Shown piece after piece: positions 1 through 8,154 of a DNA stretch of 64,000 bases. The DNA lies in assembly GCF_001543175.1 (NCBI RefSeq), contig NZ_CP014161.1, forward strand, positions 1,910,263 through 1,974,262, given 5' to 3'. Source of the DNA: Aerococcus urinae (GTDB taxonomy: Bacteria; Bacillota; Bacilli; Lactobacillales; Aerococcaceae). The notes under the pieces were generated by a model, which was given only the letters and a program-made list of their open reading frames with translations, searched no databases and had not been told where the DNA came from. A program made the position numbers and the translations under genes. Each line of letters opens with the position of its first letter. The first letter of the stretch is position 1.

Positions 1-1
1 C

Positions 2-1090
2 ACTTTAGGGGCCATGATGGCCTATGTGGTCAATATTTTAATGTCGCTTTATGAGAAGTATTTATGGCCGCATACTGATAAGGACTGGCTGAGAAAAATC
101 CGCCGCCCCATCGCCATTGTCTTGGCGCTCTTAACGATTCTGGCCATTATCGCCCTCACCTTGGGCTTGATTATTCCCCAATTGGTGGCTGTAGTGACCA
201 ACTTCATGGAAATCCTCCCCCGCCTCTTCCAAAGTCTCGATCGACTCCTAGAGCGCTACGAGGACCTCTATCCGGAAATTGTCTCCTATATGGGGAACTT
301 GGACCTCAACTGGCAAAGCATGGTTCGGCGCACCGTTAGCTTTGCCCAAGGACTCACCTCGAGTTTAATTGGGTCAACTATTGGCGCTGTCACTTCAGTC
401 GCCAGCTGGATCGTCACCATCTTTATTGCCATCATTATTACTTTTTATATTTTGATGTCTAAGGAAACATTGGGCCACCAATTCCACCGGCTCACTAAGG
501 CATATTTAAAGGACAAGCGTTATAACCAAGTCCACTATGTCCTCGCCATGGTCAATGACGCCTTCTATAACTTTATCGCTGGCGAAGTGGTGGAGGCCGC
601 TATCCTGGGCTGTATGGTTGGCTTTGGCATGTGGATTTTTGGCTTTCCTTACGCCAGCATGATCGGGGTCCTCACTGGGGTCACGGCCATTATCCCGCTC
701 CTAGGGGCCTATATCTCTGGGGGATTAGGTTTTCTTTTGATCCTCATGCATTCACCGGTCCAAGCCCTGCTCTTTGTGGTCTTTATTGTGGTGGTCCAAC
801 AAATTGAGGGTAACTTGATCTATCCAAAAGTGGTGGGTAATTCCCTGGGACTTCCGGGCATGTGGGTCTTAATTGCAGTAACGGTTGGCGGTGGCTTAAT
901 GGGCGTTGCCGGTATGCTTATCGGCGTACCCATTGCTTCAGCCGGCTACCGCTTGCTTAAATTTGACGTCAACTACCGCGAGACCAAAGCCCAAGCTACT
1001 GACACTCAAGAGGTCAAAGCTCCTAGCCAACTGGCCCGCCAACACGACTTCAGTATCCAAGCCTTGGCTAGTGAAGAGGGCTTGAATTAA
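2..1090 (+). CDS. AI-2E family transporter (5' partial)
   Basis: Polytopic membrane protein of the AI-2E / PerM-like family. The frame is open through the first base of the window (TLGA precedes the first ATG at 14), so the true start lies upstream and only the C-terminal ~360 residues are seen. There are several hydrophobic segments. The glycine-rich late part (SMIGVLTGVTAIIPLLGAY, then GNLIYPKVVGNSLGLPG) is typical of the family, which is loosely linked to export of small signals or to Na+/H+ exchange. The substrate cannot be told from sequence. An intrinsic terminator follows 30 bp after the stop, so it ends its transcription unit. Confidence 0.85.
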   Translation, partial: TLGAMMAYVVNILMSLYEKYLWPHTDKDWLRKIRRPIAIVLALLTILAIIALTLGLIIPQLVAVVTNFMEILPRLFQSLDRLLERYEDLYPEIVSYMGNLDLNWQSMVRRTVSFAQGLTSSLIGSTIGAVTSVASWIVTIFIAIIITFYILMSKETLGHQFHRLTKAYLKDKRYNQVHYVLAMVNDAFYNFIAGEVVEAAILGCMVGFGMWIFGFPYASMIGVLTGVTAIIPLLGAYISGGLGFLLILMHSPVQALLFVVFIVVVQQIEGNLIYPKVVGNSLGLPGMWVLIAVTVGGGLMGVAGMLIGVPIASAGYRLLKFDVNYRETKAQATDTQEVKAPSQLARQHDFSIQALASEEGLN

Positions 1091-1119
1091 GCAAGGTCTG
1101 TGTCTTAATTTTTACCCAG

Positions 1120-1157
1120 AACCGTTCCCTCATCTTAAAAAAGGGGACGGTTTTTTT
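1120..1157 (+). terminator. Intrinsic terminator after the AI-2E transporter
   Basis: AACCGTTCCC pairs with GGGGACGGTT around a short A-rich loop and is followed by seven T. Confidence 0.85.
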
Positions 1158-1242
1158 AGGCTAGCCCTGTTAGCTAAGGAGGCTAAGTGGTAAAATAAAA
1201 GTAGAAATTAAGCGCTTTTATTTAAAGATAAGGAGGCTTATC

Positions 1243-1566
1243 ATGATTACTACAACTACCCCAAACATCCAAGGCAAGACCATTACCGCCTACCAAGGCA
1301 TTGTCTTTGGCGAAGTGGTGACAGGGGTCAACCTGCTCAAAGACATGGGAGCAGGTTTTCGGAATGTCTTTGGTGGTCGGTCCAAGGGTTACGAAGGTGA
1401 ACTGACCCAAGCCCGCGAAGAAGCCCTCCAAGAAATGGCTGACCGGGCCAAAGAACTGGGCGCCGATGCGGTGGTGGGCGTCAAGATGGACTATGAAACC
1501 CTAGGCGCTAACAACGGCATTCTCATGGTCACCTGCAGCGGTACCGCAGTCAGCTTAAGTGATTAA
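1243..1566 (+). CDS. YbjQ/UPF0145 family protein
   Basis: A 107-residue protein of the YbjQ (UPF0145, putative heavy-metal-binding) family. Family features visible: an N-terminal beta strand ending in a conserved [12 protein letters not shown] stretch, a [11 protein letters not shown] turn, and the helix-strand [14 protein letters not shown]. The proteins are thought to form pentameric rings; the biological role is unknown. Start chosen because AAGGAGG lies 7 bp upstream of the ATG. It stands alone between two terminators. An AAGCGCTTTT element around 1210 resembles half a cre site but is too poor to call. Confidence 0.85.
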   Translation: MITTTTPNIQGKTITAYQGIVFGEVVTGVNLLKDMGAGFRNVFGGRSKGYEGELTQAREEALQEMADRAKELGADAVVGVKMDYETLGANNGILMVTCSGTAVSLSD

Positions 1567-1609
1567 GTCAGGTGCCTGTCCAGCAAATTATATAAACCAT
1601 TCCCTGCTA

Positions 1610-1645
1610 AACAGAGAGAAACTCTAAGTTTTTCTCTGTTTTTTA
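1610..1645 (+). terminator. Intrinsic terminator after ybjQ-like gene
   Basis: ACAGAGA pairs with TCTCTGT and is followed by a T run. Confidence 0.8.
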
Positions 1646-1760
1646 TTAAGGAGACGTTAAGAATCCTAAAAATAAAGCGTTTCCATTTATGGTTTTTCAG
1701 TATTTCTCCTAAGCTTAAAGTATGTCAATCATATAAAAGCATTTTGAGGAGGACGATTCG

Positions 1761-2423
1761 ATGAATAAGAAATTGAAAATCTCACTAGTCAGTCTAGCCA
1801 GCATCTTTACCCTAGCTGCCTGTGGCCAAGCGAATGATGGGGGAAATAGCTCCAAGACTGACCAAAATGAAAGCAGCCAGGAAGTTTCCAAAGAAACCAA
1901 GGGAGAAACGGCTTCCAAAGAGGAAAACCAAGACCAACAAGAATCTAAAGAGGGCAATAAGGACCAAGCGGAATCCAGCCAAGACCAAGACGGTATTGAA
2001 AATAAAGAATACGCCATTTCTATCGAGGATGCCGTTAATAAGTTTAACGAAGAAACCGGCGCTCAAGACGTTAAAATTGAAGAAATCGAATTTGACTATG
2101 AAGAAGAATTCAGCAAATATACCTATGAAATCCAAGGCTACAACGCTGAAAATGAATGGGACATGCACATTGATCCCGATAGTGGTGAAGTCTTGAAAGT
2201 AGAAGCTGAAAAAGAAGCCAATGATGAAAGCAAACAAATCGAAGTCACCAGCCTAATCACACCAAAAGAAGCTATGGAAAAAGCGCTTGCCGAACACCCA
2301 GGCGAAAAAGTCAAGAACTGGGAACTCTCTGTTGATGACAACGGCGTCATCCACTATGAAGTCGATCTCACCAACGTCGATGATGTGGATGTCAACGCAA
2401 GCAGCGGAGAAATTATTCCTTAG
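1761..2423 (+). CDS. PepSY-domain lipoprotein
   Basis: A 220-residue secreted lipoprotein. Residues 1-21 form a signal peptide ending in a lipobox (LAAC), so Cys21 is the predicted lipid anchor. Residues ~25-75 are a low-complexity Ser/Glu/Lys/Gln linker. Two PepSY-like repeats follow: ~85-150, beginning ISIEDAVNKF and ending in DPDSGEVL, and ~165-220, beginning ITPKEAMEKAL and ending in ASSGEIIP. PepSY domains are proposed to bind or inhibit peptidases at the cell surface. GAGGAGG lies just before the ATG. No operon partner. The function of this particular protein is not known. Confidence 0.85.
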   Translation: MNKKLKISLVSLASIFTLAACGQANDGGNSSKTDQNESSQEVSKETKGETASKEENQDQQESKEGNKDQAESSQDQDGIENKEYAISIEDAVNKFNEETGAQDVKIEEIEFDYEEEFSKYTYEIQGYNAENEWDMHIDPDSGEVLKVEAEKEANDESKQIEVTSLITPKEAMEKALAEHPGEKVKNWELSVDDNGVIHYEVDLTNVDDVDVNASSGEIIP

Positions 2424-2439
2424 AGGGAAAGAGTGTGAC

Positions 2440-2655
2440 GGATGCACCAAAGATCGATAGAGCTACGCATACTATATCTGTAACTCGCTGACGCTTCGAA
2501 CAGCTATAGCAACTGGAGCTAAAGAGCAAAAATTTTTGAAAAGACTTTCTTGCACTTTAGTGAAGTAGAAGTCGATCTGCAGCCGGAGCAGGTTTGAAAA
2601 GAGTATGATAGTCACGTCAGTGGACATTCGTCCTGTGACTGGAACACGCTTGACA
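2440..2655 (-). repeat. Palindromic repeat family, copy A (minus orientation) plus truncated neighbour
   Basis: Fills most of the gap between the lipoprotein and the activator gene. Positions 2462-2512 are the reverse complement of 21679-21729 with a single mismatch over 51 bp. The outer arms are GGATGCA / TGCAGCC and AGATCGA (2451-2457) / TCGATCT (2572-2578). On the minus strand the unit is preceded by the family's conserved TTTCAAACCTGCTCC block (about 2586-2600). A truncated second unit, carrying the AGTCACAGGACGAA block also found near 21490 and 36280, occupies about 2610-2642. See the origin-proximal copies for the full structure. Confidence 0.75.
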
Positions 2656-2664
2656 AATAATTAA

Positions 2665-2705
2665 AAAGGGATCTAGTAGAATGAAATCTGCTAGATCCTT
2701 TTTCT
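2665..2705. terminator. Bidirectional terminator
   Basis: GGATCTAGTAGA pairs with TCTGCTAGATCC, with A and T runs on both sides. It can end the leftward activator transcript and any rightward read-through. Confidence 0.8.
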
Positions 2706-2738
2706 TTGGCCTTTACTTTTAAATGCTGTTAACAATAG

Positions 2739-5306
2739 TTAACTAGAATAGTCTTTCTCTTTTTGACTTTCCTGGTAACTGGTTAACATGGCATAGATGC
2801 TATAAATTTCCCAATCATTGACCTCAATGCGATAGAACTGCTTCAAGGGGTAGAGAATGGTATTGAGATAGTTATAAAAAGGTTTATTATTTAGACGCAA
2901 TTGGTGAATATCAACCGCCAGCTCATAATCCACTGGGTCTAAAATAATCCGTTCAATCATCAAGGCCAAATGCATGGTTAAGGTAAAGTTAATCTTGGGT
3001 GGGAGCTCGATTTGAAAACGGTCCTCAAGCTTTTCAATCACGCCGGTTACTTGGGTAATAATAACTTCAGGATTTAAGAATTCCAAGCGCGAGGACAAGC
3101 CTTCTACGGAAAAGAACTTGAGAAAATCCTTAAATAAAACTTGGAGATCAGTTAAAGCCACAATATCTTTAAAATAAGTACTTAGATTGTCAGAATCATT
3201 TTCTAAGAGTTCTAGTAAATTAACATTTTTCACCCGGCCCTGGCAATCCAAGGGGGTGGTGGTGAGGACAAAATAAGTGGCATCAAAATAATTTTCATTG
3301 ATATCCTGCTGGTGAATTAAATGGAGGAGCTCATTATAATTCATTACAATAGTTTTAATATTAGGCTTCAGATATTTTTTCAGAATATCAGCCATGCCCT
3401 CAGCTAATTCTTCTCCAGAAATACTGGAAATAATAATATTTTTTTGAATATCAAAACCTTCAAAGAACTGAACCTTAGGTGAAAATTTTCCCTCGGTTTC
3501 TTCAATAAAATCGGTCATCGAGCGTTTTTGAATCAGATAATTACCAATTTCTAACGCCAGGGCAGTACTTAACTGGTTAATGACAAAGAGTTCCCCACGA
3601 ATTTCCGGTTTCAAGCCCTTATAAAGGGTTGTCAGGGACCCCATATCCACCAACATAATAATTCCCGACAAAGTTTGATGGTCATCCATCCACTCCTTGA
3701 CCCGGGCAATAACATCATGAACTGAAGCGGAAAAAGGCATATTAATGGCATCAAAGATATAATGATCATTTAATTGGTTGGCCACCTTTTGGATACTGGA
3801 AGCCGTCGAATCCCCGTGGGCCACCAGTAAAGCATGGTAGGTCAGGTTCTCATTGACGGCATCCAATAGCAAGAGACTTAAATACCAGACCAAGTTCTTA
3901 TAAGCCTTGGGATCAAGACCTTTACAAACTTCCCTAGCCAAGGAATAGGTCCTAGAATAATCAGCAAGAATTTTCTTTTTAAGATGGCTAGGAAAAGTAA
4001 TTTCTTGCAGGTAGGATTGGTAGGCACTATAAAAGCGGATAAAAGTTTGGACATGGTCATTAAAAATGTTTTTGCCTAGGATGGCCTGGCAGGACTTCAC
4101 TAAGCTTTGATAGAGAATGACTGGTTCCAAATTCGATTGTTCAATATTATTTAAATGATCTTGGGTAAAACCAATAAAATCTGAGCGGACGCTATAAATC
4201 GAGGCTTGGTCAAAGACCTTCTGTAGGGGTTTGATAATTAATTGCTCAATGTCTTCTTGACGCTTTGAAGGCCCTTCCTTAGCATCGATCGTCAGGGCCT
4301 GATCAATATGGTTCTGATTAGAAATCAAGAGAAAATCCGCGTTATCCTGGTATTCAAAGGCCTGGGCACATAATAATTGGATATTATTGTAGAGCGAACC
4401 AATATTGCCGGGATATTTTTGGTTAACGAGAAATTCAAAATCACCAATGTCAATTTTAATGGGTAATTCTAGACGCTTAGACTCCTTACGAAAGAGGGTT
4501 TCCACTAATTTAATCCGCTCATCATATGGCCTTTGATGGAAGTCCGGCAGCTTAATAGTTAAGGGAATCCGCCGGTAAAAGGTGGGCAAGAGGACTTTTT
4601 CGGGATCCTCAGAAGTCGCAAGGACCAAACGCACCTTAGAATAAACTTCCTCATTTTCTTCACCCAAGGGCCGGAAATAGCCCTTATCCAAGAATTGGAA
4701 GAGCTTCTCCTGGTTTTCATAAGAGAGCCGATGGACTTCGTCTAAAAATAGAAGACCCTGGTCAGCAGTTTTTAAGAGTCCATCACGTTTATTATCTGCC
4801 CCGGTAAAGGCCCCTTTGACATGACCAAAGAGAAGTGAGGACATTAATTCCGGGTTATTGGCATAGTCAGCACAGTTAAAGACGGTAAAACGCTCGGAGC
4901 AAGACTTATTCAAAGCATGGAGCTGCTTATAAATCAGTTGGGCCAAATAAGACTTGCCTACCCCAGAATTTCCATTTAATAAAATTGGCAAACCAATTGG
5001 TGGGTAATTGACAGCAGCCTTAATTTGTTTAATTTCTTCCTTAACCGACCCTTGACTACCAATAAATTGGGCAAAATAATCAATCGGATCTTCGCTTGTT
5101 TGCGACTGCTTAACTTGGCTAGCTAAAGACCAATAAACAGGGCGTGAATCGGACTTCTCTACCTTGCCGAGTTTGGCTAAATTATTGAGATAATTGCTGG
5201 TTAAGGATCGACTACGACCGATCGCCTCACTCAAATCTTTAGTACTTAGTGGCTGGGACTGCCGTAAAAGGATATTCATTAATTCTTTTTGGATGTCTTT
5301 CTTCAC
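2739..5306 (-). CDS. Sigma-54-dependent transcriptional activator, LevR type (AAA+ / PRD / EIIA)
   Basis: An 855-residue LevR/ManR-type activator of sigma-54 promoters. Order: N-terminal winged-helix DNA-binding region (~1-65), AAA+ domain (~80-330) with Walker A GNSGVGKS (112-119) and the sigma-54 contact loop GAFTGA (165-170), a first PTS regulation domain (~370-480), an EIIA-Man-like domain whose HALLVAHGDS segment holds the candidate phospho-His (about residue 500), an EIIB-like segment, and a C-terminal second PRD. GTG start with GGGGGAG ahead of it. It lies just downstream of the mannose-class PTS operon and near rpoN, so it most likely activates the -24/-12 promoter at 8061-8077, with activity set by PTS phosphorylation. 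The inducing sugar is not evident. Confidence 0.93.
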   Translation of the reverse strand: MKKDIQKELMNILLRQSQPLSTKDLSEAIGRSRSLTSNYLNNLAKLGKVEKSDSRPVYWSLASQVKQSQTSEDPIDYFAQFIGSQGSVKEEIKQIKAAVNYPPIGLPILLNGNSGVGKSYLAQLIYKQLHALNKSCSERFTVFNCADYANNPELMSSLLFGHVKGAFTGADNKRDGLLKTADQGLLFLDEVHRLSYENQEKLFQFLDKGYFRPLGEENEEVYSKVRLVLATSEDPEKVLLPTFYRRIPLTIKLPDFHQRPYDERIKLVETLFRKESKRLELPIKIDIGDFEFLVNQKYPGNIGSLYNNIQLLCAQAFEYQDNADFLLISNQNHIDQALTIDAKEGPSKRQEDIEQLIIKPLQKVFDQASIYSVRSDFIGFTQDHLNNIEQSNLEPVILYQSLVKSCQAILGKNIFNDHVQTFIRFYSAYQSYLQEITFPSHLKKKILADYSRTYSLAREVCKGLDPKAYKNLVWYLSLLLLDAVNENLTYHALLVAHGDSTASSIQKVANQLNDHYIFDAINMPFSASVHDVIARVKEWMDDHQTLSGIIMLVDMGSLTTLYKGLKPEIRGELFVINQLSTALALEIGNYLIQKRSMTDFIEETEGKFSPKVQFFEGFDIQKNIIISSISGEELAEGMADILKKYLKPNIKTIVMNYNELLHLIHQQDINENYFDATYFVLTTTPLDCQGRVKNVNLLELLENDSDNLSTYFKDIVALTDLQVLFKDFLKFFSVEGLSSRLEFLNPEVIITQVTGVIEKLEDRFQIELPPKINFTLTMHLALMIERIILDPVDYELAVDIHQLRLNNKPFYNYLNTILYPLKQFYRIEVNDWEIYSIYAMLTSYQESQKEKDYSS

Positions 5307-5323
5307 AATAACTCCCCCCGTTT

Positions 5324-5348
5324 AAAAAGGCTACGTTTAATCGCAGCC
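5324..5348 (-). terminator. Probable terminator between EIID and the activator gene
   Basis: On the minus strand GGCTGCG pairs with CGTAGCC and is followed by TTTTT. It would separate the PTS operon from the activator gene. Confidence 0.55.
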
Positions 5349-5356
5349 TCTTATCT

Positions 5357-5372
5357 TGTGATTTTTATCACA
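5357..5372. promoter_or_regulatory. CRP/FNR-like palindrome
   Basis: TGTGA-TTTTTA-TCACA is an exact match to the half-sites and 6-bp spacing used by Crp/Fnr-family regulators. It lies 51 bp upstream of the activator's GTG start. The family match is to a general consensus; no Crp/Fnr gene is in the window, so use is inferred. Confidence 0.4.
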
Positions 5373-5399
5373 CTATCTATTAAAGGATAAATTACAAGA

Positions 5400-6248
5400 T
5401 TATACAACCCCTAAAAGTCCCAGAACGACTGAAAGGAGGATAATTCCTAACATAATCCAGTTAACATTCACGCGTTTATTCCGGATTAAATAAAAAGCTA
5501 ACAAGGTCACGGCCATGGGCACTAAACCTTTAAAGAGTTGGTCTAAGTATTCTTGAATTAAAATCGGGTCGCCACCGCCGTTAACGGCAACTGACAAGGT
5601 AGTCTTAAATTTAACGTGGGAGGCTGTCATCGAGCCCACCATCATCAAACCAAGCATAGAGGAAGCCTTGGTAATGACTTTCATGGCTCCAGATTCATAG
5701 ACCTTGCGGATAAAGTTGGTCCCTAAGGAATAACCAATATCCAGCATATAGTAATGAATTAAGAAAGCTGGAATGTTATAGAGTAGCAGGAAAATGATAG
5801 CTCCTAAAGGTGACCCAGTCGACGCAATGGATATCCCAATTCCTGCGGCAATCACCCGTAAAATCCCCCAGAAGAAGGAATCCCCAATCCCTGAGATTGG
5901 TCCCATCAAGGAAGTTTTTACCGCTGTGATGGAGTTAGGGTCAAAGTCATCAGACTCGGCATTGGATCTTTCCATGGCCGCAACAATACCAGTAATCAGA
6001 TTATTCAAGTGCATGGTGGCATTGTACCACGTGGTATGACGCACCAAGGCATCGGCTTTTTCTTCATCAGTTTTATAGAAACGGTTAATGGCAGGCAAGA
6101 GGGTATACAGTAAACCAATGGCATGGTATTGGTAAGCCCCGGTCCGACTCATATTAATGGTCCAAGACCGCCAGAACATTGACCGCAACATCTTTTTATC
6201 TTCAATGGCTTCAGGACTTTGTGCCTTTTTTTGACTTAATAATTTCAT
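5400..6248 (-). CDS. PTS mannose/fructose/sorbose-class EIID
   Basis: A 282-residue membrane subunit of a mannose-class phosphotransferase permease. It carries the family-specific SWTINMSRTGAYQYHAIG region near the N-terminus, SLMGPISGIGDSFFWG in the middle and a C-terminal membrane anchor. It forms the membrane channel with EIIC. Its start overlaps the EIIC stop by 4 bp (ATGA), which implies translational coupling. Last gene of the operon EIIA-EIIB-EIIC-EIID. Sugar specificity cannot be assigned. Confidence 0.95.
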   Translation of the reverse strand: MKLLSQKKAQSPEAIEDKKMLRSMFWRSWTINMSRTGAYQYHAIGLLYTLLPAINRFYKTDEEKADALVRHTTWYNATMHLNNLITGIVAAMERSNAESDDFDPNSITAVKTSLMGPISGIGDSFFWGILRVIAAGIGISIASTGSPLGAIIFLLLYNIPAFLIHYYMLDIGYSLGTNFIRKVYESGAMKVITKASSMLGLMMVGSMTASHVKFKTTLSVAVNGGGDPILIQEYLDQLFKGLVPMAVTLLAFYLIRNKRVNVNWIMLGIILLSVVLGLLGVV

Positions 6249-7066
6249 GAGAAAAAGTCATCCTCCTCTGCTTGATCGGTGTTTGCAACATGATTGCTTG
6301 ATGCTGCCGCTTGTCTTAGGCTTCTTAATTCATTCAGCTCTAAGTCACGTTGAGCACTGACTAGACAGATCACAAAACCAAGAGCCGCAACGGCAACAGC
6401 GGGTAATTTCAAGTAGGCAGTTAGAATAAAACCCAATAGGTAGAAGACAGCTAATTTATTATTCCATAAGAGCTTCATCAAGAGGGCAAAACCAACAGCA
6501 GGTAAGAGCCCACCAGCAGCCTTCAAACCATTCATTAAGGCCTCAGGGATATTATTGACTAACTGTTCAATCGGACCACTTCCGGCGAGGACACCGATGA
6601 AGGTGATAGAAGCTAAGATGAAGAAGTAGACCAGGAAACTAAAGTAATGTAGGAAAACGATACCTTTTTGGTTATTTTCCCGTGCAAATTTATCAAGTGC
6701 TGGAGCAAAGATGTTCATAAAAACGTTCTTCAAAAACATCACCACGAAGGCGGCTAACATACCAATAGGGATCGCTAAGGTAATAGCGGCTTGTTGTTCA
6801 ACATTAGAAATAATAGCAAAGGTCACTGCCAGGGCAGTCGCGGTTACCGGTTCAGCGGAAATCACCCCACCGATATTCACATTACCCATAAAGACGGCCT
6901 CTAAGGCAGCTCCGATTAAGATACCTGTGGTCATGTCTCCCATACATAAACCTGTCACTAGTCCAACCACTAAGGGACGTTCGATCATGGATTGACCCGT
7001 CAAATAGGTGACTGAGGAACAGAAGAAGACAACGAAAAAGGCAATTATTGCATAAGTAAGCATCAT
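6245..7066 (-). CDS. PTS mannose/fructose/sorbose-class EIIC
   Basis: A 273-residue polytopic permease subunit. The N-terminal half has the family pattern RPLVVGLVTGLCMGDMTTG, then LEAVFMGNVNIGG, with hydrophobic helices throughout. It binds and translocates the sugar while EIIB phosphorylates it. The ORF opens with two Met codons (7066, 7063) behind AAAGGA; either is possible. The C-terminal ~25 residues are polar and acidic. It lies between EIIB and EIID in a tight operon. Confidence 0.95.
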   Translation of the reverse strand: MMLTYAIIAFFVVFFCSSVTYLTGQSMIERPLVVGLVTGLCMGDMTTGILIGAALEAVFMGNVNIGGVISAEPVTATALAVTFAIISNVEQQAAITLAIPIGMLAAFVVMFLKNVFMNIFAPALDKFARENNQKGIVFLHYFSFLVYFFILASITFIGVLAGSGPIEQLVNNIPEALMNGLKAAGGLLPAVGFALLMKLLWNNKLAVFYLLGFILTAYLKLPAVAVAALGFVICLVSAQRDLELNELRSLRQAAASSNHVANTDQAEEDDFFS

Positions 7067-7085
7067 TCAATTCCTTTCTAAATTT

Positions 7086-7580
7086 TTATAGACTCGCTAA
7101 GGATTCAGCAAGATCTTTCTTAGTATTACTTGGTAAAACTTGGTGGAAACTATCCACTGAAAGTTGAGAAAGCTCTTTAGCCGCTTGTAATTCGGTTGGA
7201 TTCAACTGCACACTAGAAAATGGCGCCACCTTTTCAGCGGGATCCGTTTGGTCAAAACGACCAACATTAGCCACGTTCACAGCTTCAGTATTCTCAACGG
7301 CCTTAGCAATTTGATAAGCATCGGAGACCTTATTGACAATCACGAATAATTTCCGATCAGCGGCTCTAGGGTCTTGGCAAACTTTAATGGCGTCAGCGAC
7401 TGAACGAATCAACAATTTAGACCCTTCTGGCACAGCCATTTTCAAGGTCATTTGGGTAATTTCATCACTAGCAGCAGCATCATTAGCCACGATAATTAAG
7501 GGGGTATTCAATTCCTTGGTCCACACTACAGCCACTTGGCCATGGATTAAGCGGTCATCGACACGAATTTGGGTAATCAT
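7086..7580 (-). CDS. PTS mannose/fructose/sorbose-class EIIB
   Basis: A 164-residue cytoplasmic EIIB. The phospho-accepting histidine is in the family motif RVDDRLIHGQV near the N-terminus. It receives phosphate from EIIA and passes it to the incoming sugar. The start is taken at MITQIRVDD, because GGAG lies about 11 bp upstream and family members begin close to this motif; an upstream in-frame Met would add five residues. 24 bp separate it from EIIA. Confidence 0.94.
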   Translation of the reverse strand: MITQIRVDDRLIHGQVAVVWTKELNTPLIIVANDAAASDEITQMTLKMAVPEGSKLLIRSVADAIKVCQDPRAADRKLFVIVNKVSDAYQIAKAVENTEAVNVANVGRFDQTDPAEKVAPFSSVQLNPTELQAAKELSQLSVDSFHQVLPSNTKKDLAESLASL

Positions 7581-7604
7581 TGTAAAAATCTCCATTCTAT
7601 TGAC

Positions 7605-8024
7605 TTAAGCAAAGAAGTCTTCATCGGACTCCTCAACCTCTAACTGAACTAATTTAACGGCACTTTCTTCGATCTCGGCTTGTAAGCTGGCTTCGCTCAG
7701 CTCATCAGGTGAGAGTAAGACACTCAGGATCACTCCCAGGTTAGCATTACTGATCACAAAAACTTGCTTAGCCTTATCACTGTGTAAACACCTGGAAACG
7801 ATCCGTTGGTTAACCGAACCGCCAAAGATATCGGTAAAGATAATGCCTTGGTCTTCAGCCTCAATATCGGCTAAGAATTGGTCAATTTGACTGGTATAAT
7901 CTTCATCCGTGACATAGGCATCAATCACTTGGACTTGGTCTTCTAGACCAGTAAGGATCTTGATTGACGATTTAAAGCCAGATGCCAAGTGTCCGTGAGA
8001 AGCAATTAATATTTTCTTAGTCAT
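7605..8024 (-). CDS. PTS mannose/fructose/sorbose-class EIIA
   Basis: A 139-residue EIIA domain protein and first gene of the operon. The phosphorylatable His is in ILIASHGHLASG near the N-terminus, and the family FTDIFGGSVNQR loop is also present. It takes phosphate from HPr and probably also signals to the EIIA/PRD-containing activator. ATG at 8024 with AAAGGAGG 7 bp upstream; a TTG one codon earlier is less likely. Confidence 0.93.
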   Translation of the reverse strand: MTKKILIASHGHLASGFKSSIKILTGLEDQVQVIDAYVTDEDYTSQIDQFLADIEAEDQGIIFTDIFGGSVNQRIVSRCLHSDKAKQVFVISNANLGVILSVLLSPDELSEASLQAEIEESAVKLVQLEVEESDEDFFA

Positions 8025-8060
8025 CAACTGACCTCCTTTCTCAATCTCTTACTCTATATA

Positions 8061-8077
8061 TAGCAATTTATATGCCA
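8061..8077 (-). promoter_or_regulatory. Sigma-54 (-24/-12) promoter of the PTS operon
   Basis: On the minus strand TGGCAT-ATAAA-TTGCTA matches TGGCAC-N5-TTGCW with one mismatch and exact GG-to-GC spacing. It sits 37 bp upstream of the EIIA start. rpoN is divergent next door and a sigma-54 activator lies beyond the operon, which makes the call strong. Confidence 0.85.
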
Positions 8078-8089
8078 AAACTTTCCTGA

Positions 8090-8095
8090 TATAAT
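8090..8095 (+). promoter_or_regulatory. Possible -10 box of the rpoN promoter
   Basis: TATAAT, 60 bp before the rpoN start. A poor -35 (TTTATA, 8067-8072) would fall inside the opposing sigma-54 promoter, so the two promoters may interfere. Confidence 0.4.
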
Positions 8096-8154
8096 AGTAA
8101 ACAAAGATTATTCTAGTGTTCATAATAACTTATTAGTGTTTAAGGAGTTCTTTT

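Noticed and set aside
1200-1225. cre site upstream of the YbjQ-like gene (AAGCGCTTTT)
   Set aside because: Core only; flanking positions do not fit the consensus well enough, and AAGCGCTT also occurs at 35413 without a plausible target.
1812-2237. Long minus-strand and second plus-frame ORFs inside the lipoprotein gene
   Set aside because: Shadows of the low-complexity, Glu/Lys-rich coding sequence; no start signals of their own.
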